In this document: positions 6,111-11,794 of the stretch, piece after piece
How positions within the stretch are numbered: position 1 is the stretch's first letter
Layout of the letters: each line of letters starts with the position of its first letter
NCBI GenBank assembly: GCA_002282555.1
Contig: NCJR01000032.1
Coordinates: 1 to 11,794 of the forward strand
Length of the DNA stretch: 11,794 nucleotides
From: Rhodobacterales bacterium 34-62-10
GTDB lineage: Bacteria > Pseudomonadota > Alphaproteobacteria > Rhodobacterales > Rhodobacteraceae
Direction: 5' to 3'
Program-made: the position numbers and the translations under genes
Notes under the pieces: model-generated
Told to the model about the DNA's origin: nothing
Databases searched by the model: none
The model's input: only the letters and a program-made list of their open reading frames with translations

Positions 6111-7199
6111 ATGCGTCTCGTTCCGGTTCTTCTCGCTGTTCTTGTGACGGCGTTTCTGTTTGCCTTGGTGTTGCATCGCGACACGCTGCTGGCTTTGGCG
6201 GGCAATGAGCCGCCGGTGGCCGCACCCGCGACCCAGCCCGCGGATCAGGGGCCAGAGGCCGTGCGCGTCGTGGTGCTGTCCAGCACCGCGCGCGGGATCG
6301 AGGATGCCGTGATCCTGCGCGGCGAGACGCAGGCCGCGCGCGAGGTCGAACTTCGCGCCGAAACATCGGGGCGGGTGGTGTCGGAACCGCTGCGGCGCGG
6401 CACCTTCGTGGACGCCGGACAGGTGATCTGCCGCATCGATATCGGCACCCGCGAGGCGATGCTGGCCGAGGCTGAGGCGCGGCTGGCTGATGCGCGCATC
6501 AATTTTTCCGCCGCAGACCGGTTGTCGCAGGACGGCTTTGCCTCCTCGACCCGCGTGGCCACGACCGAGGCGAACCTGCGCAGCGCCGAAGCTGCGGTGG
6601 CCGCCGCCGTCAAGGAAATCGAACGTTTGACGCTTACCGCGCCCTTTGCCGGCATATTGGAAAGCGACAGCGCGGAAATCGGCAGTCTGCTGCAGCCGGG
6701 CGGCCTGTGCGCCACGGTGATCCAGCTGGACCCGATCCGTCTGGTCGGGTTCGTGCCCGAGACCGAGGTGGACCGGATCGAGCCGGATGCCATGGCAGGG
6801 GCGCGCCTTGCCACGGGGCAAGAGGTGACGGGCCGCGTCAGCTTCATCTCGCGCGCAGCCGATCCGATGACGCGCACTTTCCGCGTGGATGTCGAGGTGC
6901 CCAATCCCGATCTGGCGATCCGCGACGGGCAGACGGCGGAAATCGCCATCGCCGCACAGGGCACGCGCGCGCATCTGTTGCCACAATCGGCGCTGACCCT
7001 GAACGATGACGGGGCTTTGGGCGTGCGCCTTGTCAGCCCGGATCAGACCGCCGTTTTTGCCCCGGTCAGCCTGCTGCGCGACACGGTGCAGGGGGTCTGG
7101 GTCGGTGGGCTGGAAGATAGCGCCGATGTGATTGTCGTCGGTCAGGAATATGTCGAGGACGGTGTTCCCGTGATCCCGACCTACCGCGAGGCGCAGTGA
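6111..7199 (+). CDS. RND efflux periplasmic adaptor (membrane fusion protein)
   Basis: A 362-residue HlyD/AcrA-type adaptor. An N-terminal uncleaved-type hydrophobic anchor (about 4-21) has no lipobox cysteine. The first lipoyl half-motif lies at about 78-110 (ELRAETSGRVV...GQVICRID). It is followed by a short alpha-hairpin rich in Ala/Glu (about 113-172), the second lipoyl half (about 173-208, LTAPFAGILE...GSLLQPG), the beta-barrel (about 209-285, with RTFRVDVEVPNPD) and a membrane-proximal domain. The adaptor links the inner-membrane pump to an outer-membrane channel across the periplasm. ATG 6111 is chosen over the TTG at 6108 because AAAAGGA (6098-6104) lies six bases before it. Its TGA overlaps the permease ATG (TGATG), so the two are probably translationally coupled. 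No TolC-like gene follows. Substrate cannot be read from the sequence. Confidence 0.93.
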   Translation: MRLVPVLLAVLVTAFLFALVLHRDTLLALAGNEPPVAAPATQPADQGPEAVRVVVLSSTARGIEDAVILRGETQAAREVELRAETSGRVVSEPLRRGTFVDAGQVICRIDIGTREAMLAEAEARLADARINFSAADRLSQDGFASSTRVATTEANLRSAEAAVAAAVKEIERLTLTAPFAGILESDSAEIGSLLQPGGLCATVIQLDPIRLVGFVPETEVDRIEPDAMAGARLATGQEVTGRVSFISRAADPMTRTFRVDVEVPNPDLAIRDGQTAEIAIAAQGTRAHLLPQSALTLNDDGALGVRLVSPDQTAVFAPVSLLRDTVQGVWVGGLEDSADVIVVGQEYVEDGVPVIPTYREAQ

Positions 7200-10100
7200 T
7201 GATCGGCATGGTGGATTGGGCGGCAGCCCGTGCGCGGATGGTGATGGCCTTCATCGTCCTGTCGATCGCTGTGGGCGCATTTGCCTATGTCAGCCTGCCC
7301 AAGGAGGGCGAGCCGGATATCGAGATTCCGGCGTTGTTCGTCTCGGTCCCCTTCCCCGGCATTTCCGCCGAGGATAGCGAGGCGCTGCTGGTCAAGCCGA
7401 TGGAGACGGAGCTGTCCGATCTGGACGGGCTGAAGAAGATGACCTCGACCGCCGCCGAGAATTACGCAGGCGTGGCGCTGGAGTTCGAGTTCGGCTGGGA
7501 CAAGACCAAGATCATGGCCGATGTCCGCGAGGCCATGAGCAATGCCGAGGGACAGTTTCCAGCCGGATTCGAGAAATATTCGATCAACGAGATCAACTTT
7601 TCCGAATTCCCGATCATCATCGTGAACCTGACGGGTGATGTGCCCGAACGCACCATGGCCCGCATCGCGCAGGACCTGCAGGATGAGATCGAGGCGCTGG
7701 ATGCGGTAATGGAGGCCGGGATCGCCGGCAACCGCGAGGAAATGGTCGAAGTGGTGATCGATCCGCTACGGCTTGAGGCCTATAACGTCACGGCGGGCGA
7801 GTTGATCAGCGTCGTGCAGAACAACAACATGCTGATCGCGGCGGGCGAGGTCGAGAGCGCGCAGGGCACGTTCAGCGTCAAGATCCCCTCGTCCTTCGAC
7901 GGGCCGCGCGACATCTATGCCCTGCCGGTCAAGACCAATGGCACCCGCGTGGTGACCTTGGGCGATCTGGCCGATATCCGCATGACCTTTGAGGATCGTC
8001 TGGGCACCGCCCGCTTCAACGGCGAGCCGACGGTTGCCTTGCAAGTGGTCAAGCGCAAGGGTTTCAACCTGATCGACACCGCCGCCGAGGTTCGCCGCGT
8101 GGTCGATACGGCGCGGGTCGGCTGGCCTGATGACCTGAAGGCGGCCGTGCAGGTCGGCACATCGAACGATCAAAGCCGCGTCGTGGGATCGATGGTCAGC
8201 CAGTTGGAAGGCTCGGTCCTGACGGCGATTGCGCTGGTGATGATCGTGATCCTTGCCAGTCTTGGCACCCGTGCGGCGCTGCTGGTGGGTTTTGCCATCC
8301 CGACGTCGTTCCTGTTGTGCTTCGTGCTGCTGGCGATGATGGGCGTGACCATTTCCAACATCGTGATGTTCGGCCTGATCCTGGCGGTTGGTATGCTGGT
8401 CGATGGGGCGATTGTGGTGGTGGAATATGCCGACAAGCGGATTCAGGAAGGCACCGGGCCGATGACCGCCTATGTCGAGGCGTCCAAGCGCATGTTCTGG
8501 CCCATCGTCAGTTCCACCGCGACCACGCTTTGCGCGTTTTTGCCGATGCTGTTCTGGCCCGGTGTGCCGGGTGAGTTCATGGGCATGTTGCCCGTCACGC
8601 TGATCTTCGTGCTGTCGGCCAGTCTGATCGTGGCGCTGATCTACCTGCCCGTGATGGGCGGCGTCAGTGGCCGGATGAGCCGGATGTTCGGCCGCTCCTC
8701 CGATGCGCTGCGCCGTGCCCTGCCATGGTGGGCGCGCGCCGCCTTGGTTCTGCCTGCGCTGTATATGGTGTTTCTGGGCGCGATGCAGGTCTTGAACCCC
8801 GGATATCTGTTCGGCGGCCAACCCATCGGCAGCGGGACCGTCTCGCTTCTGCCCGGTGTCGTTCTGTTCTTGCTGGGGTCGTTTGCGTCTTCGATCACGC
8901 TGGGGGCTGCGCGGATCGAGCGCAAACCGCGCCGGATCATGGCAGGTCACCGCCGCACCCTGTTTGGTCAGGTCATCCGGGTTGTGACCGCGAACCCGGT
9001 GATGCCGCTGGTCACGATCGGCGTTGTCATCGCTTTTGTCGTGGTGACGTTCCTGACCTTTCAGCAGAACAGCCGGGGGGTCGAATTTTTCGTCGACTCG
9101 GAACCCGAGCAGGCCATCGTCTATGTCCGCGCGCGGGGCAACCTGTCGCTGGCCGAAAAAGACGCGCTGGTGCGTCAGGCGGAAGAGATCGTGCTGGCGC
9201 ATCCCGGAGTGGACAATGCCTTCGCCTTTGCCGGTGACGGCGGGCTGAACGCCAATACCGGCGGCGCACAGCCGCCCCTTGATACGATCGGGCAGATCCA
9301 GCTGGAAACGATTCCCTGGGAGGATCGGGCCGACCGGCCCGATCTGGACGGCGATCTGGTGATCGCGGAATTGACGACGGCCATTGCCGCCATCCCCGGC
9401 CTGCAGGTCGAGGTGATCGCACAGGCGCGCGGTCCCGCCTCGGCCAAGCCCGTGCATCTGCGTCTCAAGGGCGACGACTGGGAGGCCTTGCAGGAGGCCA
9501 CCCGCCTGGCCCGCGCCCGGTTCGAGGCGACAGAGGGTCTGACCCTGATCGAAGATACGCTGCCCCTGCCCGGCATCGACTGGCAGATCGACGTGGATGT
9601 GGAAAAGGCGGGGCGCTTCGGGGCCGATGTGGCCACGGTGGGCGGGATGGTCCAGCTTGTGACGCGCGGCATCCTGCTGGACACGATGCGGGTGGACACC
9701 TCGGACGAGGAGATCGAGATCCGGGTGCGCCTGCCCGAGGATGACCGCGTGCTCTCGACGCTCGATACGCTCAAGGTCCGCACATCGGACGGGCTGGTGC
9801 CCCTGGCCAATTTCATCACCCGCCAGCCGGTGCCGAAACTGGCGCAGATCAAGCGGGTGGATGGCAAGCGCTATTTCGACATCAAGGCCGGCGTGGCCGA
9901 TGGTCTGACCCAGACGGTGACGGCGGCCGATGGCACAGCCTCCAGCGTGCCCATCACCGCAACCGAACGTATCGCGACGCTGACGACTTGGCTCGAGAGC
10001 AATCCCCTGCCCGCCGGCGTGGAATGGGAATGGACCGGCGATCAGGAGGATCAGGCCGAATCCGGTGCCTTCCTCGCCAATGCCTTTGCCGGGGCACTGG

Positions 10101-10804
10101 GGTTGATGTTCATCATCCTGCTGGCGCAGTTCAACTCGGTCTACAATTCCGTGCTGGTGCTGCTGGCGGTGGTTCTGTCCACCACAGGGGTGCTGATCGG
10201 GATGCTGGTCATGGATCAGACCTTCTCGATCATCATGACGGGCACCGGGATCGTGGCGCTGGCGGGGATCGTGGTGAACAACAACATCATCCTGATCGAC
10301 ACCTATCAGGAATATTCGCGCTACATGCCAAGGATCGAGGCGATCATCCGCACGGCAGAAGACCGAATCCGCCCGGTGCTGCTGACCACGATCACCACGA
10401 TGGCCGGTCTGGCACCGATGATGTTCGGCCTCAGCTTCGATTTCATCAATGGCGGCTATTCAATCGACAGCCCCACCGCCCTGTGGTGGAAACAACTGGC
10501 CACGGCGGTCGTCTTTGGTCTGGGCATCGCCACGGTGCTGACGCTGGTGCTGACCCCGGCGCTGCTGGCCCTCAGGGTCTGGACAGGCACCTATGCGCTG
10601 GCCCTGTCACGGATGCTGGCGATCCTGTCCTTCGGGCGGGGCAGTCAGGCCGCCCGCGACTGGGCGCTGCACCGCGCCGCGCGCAAACTCAAAGCCCCCG
10701 AGATCATCTGGGAGGATGAGTCCCGCGATCCGCCGCTGGTGCTGAACATGGCCTCGCCCGATCCGCTGACTACACCCGAGCCGCCCCTGCGCGCGGCCGA
10801 GTAG
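7199..10804 (+). CDS. RND efflux permease with two extra membrane helices
   Basis: A 1201-residue RND transporter of the AcrB/hydrophobe-amphiphile type, expected to work as an inner-membrane trimer driven by protons. It shows the duplicated plan: TM1 (about 14-32), periplasmic loop one (33-335), TM2-6 (about 338-486), TM7 (about 601-621), loop two (about 622-957) and TM8-12 (about 958-1124). The TM4 motif GMLVDGAIVVVEYADKR (398-414) keeps the first relay Asp (D402) but has Gly where AcrB has its second. TM10 reads GIVVNNNIILIDTY, with Asn1027 where AcrB has its Lys. Residues 487-600 are longer than the usual TM6-TM7 link and hold two further hydrophobic segments (about 512-532 and 547-570). 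A cytoplasmic tail of about 75 residues ends Pro-rich. ATG 7199 overlaps the adaptor stop and has GAGG at 7188-7191. Substrate unknown; a drug, lipid or solvent pump are all possible. Confidence 0.95.
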   Translation: MIGMVDWAAARARMVMAFIVLSIAVGAFAYVSLPKEGEPDIEIPALFVSVPFPGISAEDSEALLVKPMETELSDLDGLKKMTSTAAENYAGVALEFEFGWDKTKIMADVREAMSNAEGQFPAGFEKYSINEINFSEFPIIIVNLTGDVPERTMARIAQDLQDEIEALDAVMEAGIAGNREEMVEVVIDPLRLEAYNVTAGELISVVQNNNMLIAAGEVESAQGTFSVKIPSSFDGPRDIYALPVKTNGTRVVTLGDLADIRMTFEDRLGTARFNGEPTVALQVVKRKGFNLIDTAAEVRRVVDTARVGWPDDLKAAVQVGTSNDQSRVVGSMVSQLEGSVLTAIALVMIVILASLGTRAALLVGFAIPTSFLLCFVLLAMMGVTISNIVMFGLILAVGMLVDGAIVVVEYADKRIQEGTGPMTAYVEASKRMFWPIVSSTATTLCAFLPMLFWPGVPGEFMGMLPVTLIFVLSASLIVALIYLPVMGGVSGRMSRMFGRSSDALRRALPWWARAALVLPALYMVFLGAMQVLNPGYLFGGQPIGSGTVSLLPGVVLFLLGSFASSITLGAARIERKPRRIMAGHRRTLFGQVIRVVTANPVMPLVTIGVVIAFVVVTFLTFQQNSRGVEFFVDSEPEQAIVYVRARGNLSLAEKDALVRQAEEIVLAHPGVDNAFAFAGDGGLNANTGGAQPPLDTIGQIQLETIPWEDRADRPDLDGDLVIAELTTAIAAIPGLQVEVIAQARGPASAKPVHLRLKGDDWEALQEATRLARARFEATEGLTLIEDTLPLPGIDWQIDVDVEKAGRFGADVATVGGMVQLVTRGILLDTMRVDTSDEEIEIRVRLPEDDRVLSTLDTLKVRTSDGLVPLANFITRQPVPKLAQIKRVDGKRYFDIKAGVADGLTQTVTAADGTASSVPITATERIATLTTWLESNPLPAGVEWEWTGDQEDQAESGAFLANAFAGALGLMFIILLAQFNSVYNSVLVLLAVVLSTTGVLIGMLVMDQTFSIIMTGTGIVALAGIVVNNNIILIDTYQEYSRYMPRIEAIIRTAEDRIRPVLLTTITTMAGLAPMMFGLSFDFINGGYSIDSPTALWWKQLATAVVFGLGIATVLTLVLTPALLALRVWTGTYALALSRMLAILSFGRGSQAARDWALHRAARKLKAPEIIWEDESRDPPLVLNMASPDPLTTPEPPLRAAE

Positions 10805-10812
10805 ACCAGAGC

Positions 10813-10846
10813 GGCGGCGCCCTGTCTGGCACCGCCACTTCTTCTT
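10813..10846 (+). terminator. Intrinsic terminator of the RND operon
   Basis: Eight bases after the permease stop, GGCGGCGCC (10813-10821) pairs with GGCACCGCC (10828-10836). The stem has nine positions with one C-A mismatch, around the loop CTGTCT. It is followed by the pyrimidine/T-rich run ACTTCTTCTT. This is a credible Rho-independent terminator for plus-strand transcription. Confidence 0.6.
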
Positions 10847-10888
10847 GCTGCAAATATCCTCGCCGAAGGCCGGGCGGCGCAGCCGCCT
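10838..10888. repeat. Rhodobacteraceae-type 3'-end intergenic element
   Basis: CTTCTTCTTGCTGCAAATATCC (10838-10859) followed by GC-rich hairpin sequence resembles an element I recall from many convergent or gene-end spacers in Rhodobacteraceae (a pyrimidine run, then AAATAnnCC, then a GC-rich palindrome). The palindrome here is GGCGGC (10873-10878) and GCCGCC (10882-10887) around GCA. On the minus strand it lies just after the ABC transporter stop and may aid 3'-end formation there. The family assignment is from memory and needs a genome comparison. Confidence 0.4.
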
Positions 10889-10898
10889 GTAACCCGGT

Positions 10899-11794
10899 TC
10901 AGGCCGCCTGCTCGCGCTCGCTGGCCTGACGCTGCCACAGCCCCCAATAGCGGCCCTTGCGCGACAGAAGGTCGGTATGCGTGCCCTCTTCGACGATATG
11001 GCCATCCTCCAGCACGATGATGCGGTCAGCATCAGCCACGGTAGACAGGCGATGCGCGATCATCAGCACGGTGCGCCCCTCGGCCGCGCGGGCCAGTGCG
11101 CCCTGAATTTCCTGCTCGGTATCGGTATCCAGCGCCGAGGTCGCCTCGTCCAGCAGCAAGATCGGCGGGTTCTTCAGCAGGGTGCGGGCAATGCCCACGC
11201 GCTGCTTTTCCCCGCCCGAGAGCTTCAATCCGCGCTCGCCCACCTGCGTGTCATAGCCCTCGGGCAGGCGCATGATGAAGTCGTGGATCTGTGCATCGCG
11301 GGCAGCCTGAATAATCTGCTCCTCGGTCGCGCCGTCGCGGCCATAGGCGATGTTGTAGCGGATGGTATCGTTGAACAGCACCGTATCCTGCGGCACCACA
11401 CCAATCGCATCATGCAGGCTGGTTTGGGTGACATCGCGCAGATCCTGCCCGTCAATCAGCATGGCCCCGCGGGTGACATCATAGAAACGGAACAGCAACC
11501 GCCCGATGGTGGACTTGCCCGAGCCGGACGAGCCGACGATGGCCACCGTCTCGCCTGCGCCCACGCGCAGGCTGACGCCTTTCAGGATCGTGCGTTCCGG
11601 ATCATAGCCGAAGTGAACATCGCGCAACTCGACCACGCCGCCTTGCACTTTCAGAACATTTGCGCCGGGTTTGTCAGACACTTCTGCGGGCTGCTCTAAC
11701 AAATCGAACATTTCACCCATATCGACCAGGGCCTGACGGATCTCGCGGTAGACCGTGCCCAGAAAGTTCAGCGGCATAGTGATCTGGATCATAT
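10899..11794 (-). CDS. Atm1/ABCB7-type ABC exporter, C-terminal half (partial)
   Basis: The last 297 full codons of a fused membrane-ATPase exporter whose N-terminal part lies beyond the window. The first 30 visible residues ([22 protein letters not shown]) match the final membrane helix and elbow of Atm1-type half-transporters. The nucleotide-binding domain follows, numbered from the Met at 11792: A-loop Tyr63, Walker [10 protein letters not shown] (87-95), Q-loop Gln135, signature LSGGEKQR (191-198), Walker B ILLLDE (211-216) and H-loop His247. All catalytic residues are present. Bacterial Atm1 relatives export glutathione-linked cargo such as metal-thiol adducts and act as homodimers in the inner membrane. 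The [11 protein letters not shown] stretch favours this group over MsbA-type lipid flippases, but substrate is inferred from family only. The gene converges on the RND operon across 94 bases. Confidence 0.88.
   Translation of the reverse strand, partial: MIQITMPLNFLGTVYREIRQALVDMGEMFDLLEQPAEVSDKPGANVLKVQGGVVELRDVHFGYDPERTILKGVSLRVGAGETVAIVGSSGSGKSTIGRLLFRFYDVTRGAMLIDGQDLRDVTQTSLHDAIGVVPQDTVLFNDTIRYNIAYGRDGATEEQIIQAARDAQIHDFIMRLPEGYDTQVGERGLKLSGGEKQRVGIARTLLKNPPILLLDEATSALDTDTEQEIQGALARAAEGRTVLMIAHRLSTVADADRIIVLEDGHIVEEGTHTDLLSRKGRYWGLWQRQASEREQAA

Noticed and set aside
7766..9457. Minus-strand open frame of 563 codons opposite the RND permease
   Set aside because: It is antisense to a clear transporter gene. 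Its His/Arg/Gln/Asp-rich low-complexity translation shows no domain, which is a typical shadow frame.
1..11794. CRISPR array, tRNA/rRNA, insertion sequence, prophage or defence island
   Set aside because: I looked for direct-repeat arrays, tRNA-like cloverleaf ends, transposase motifs and terminal inverted repeats and saw none. The genes are chromosomal housekeeping and transport types.

Overview
The window looks like chromosomal DNA of an alphaproteobacterium of the family Rhodobacteraceae (Roseobacter/Rhodobacter type). The basis is the high G+C content with strong third-position G/C preference, the style of the proteins, the yfgM-like/bamB/der gene order, and a family-typical intergenic element near 10.85 kb. 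The lineage is an inference from pattern recognition, not from a search.

Layout. 1-131 (+): the last codons of serS (seryl-tRNA synthetase). 135-1304 (-): a complete DUF2235 (Tle1-like alpha/beta hydrolase) protein, convergent with serS and only 3 bases from it. 1305-1422: a short divergent spacer where candidate promoters for both directions overlap. 1423-2127 (+): a Trp-rich polytopic membrane protein resembling the TspO/MBR group. 2131-2148: a hairpin at the convergent junction. 5761-2140 (-): three co-directional genes: a YfgM-like membrane-anchored repeat protein, the BamB lipoprotein of the outer-membrane assembly machine, and the ribosome-assembly GTPase Der. This is the same order as the classical E. 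coli cluster. 5762-6110: the largest non-coding stretch, 349 bases, with a 13-bp-period tandem repeat and several small palindromes. 6111-10804 (+): a translationally coupled two-gene RND efflux operon (periplasmic adaptor, then a 1201-residue inner-membrane permease), followed by a good intrinsic terminator. 10899-11794 (-): the C-terminal half of an Atm1/ABCB7-type ABC exporter that continues beyond the window.

How the genes work together. YfgM, BamB and Der form an envelope/translation housekeeping cluster covering Sec-exit chaperoning, beta-barrel assembly and 50S maturation. The adaptor and permease should form a proton-driven tripartite pump. No outer-membrane channel gene and no regulator gene lie beside them, so both must be supplied from elsewhere. 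serS, the DUF2235 protein and the TspO-like protein have no evident functional link.

I found no CRISPR array, tRNA, rRNA, insertion sequence, prophage or defence gene, and no convincing previously undescribed system. The more interesting points are two extra predicted membrane helices and a non-canonical proton-relay in the RND permease, the tandem repeat and palindromes in the divergent spacer, the overlapping divergent promoters, and the stand-alone DUF2235 hydrolase. All long reading frames antisense to these genes are judged to be GC-rich shadows.
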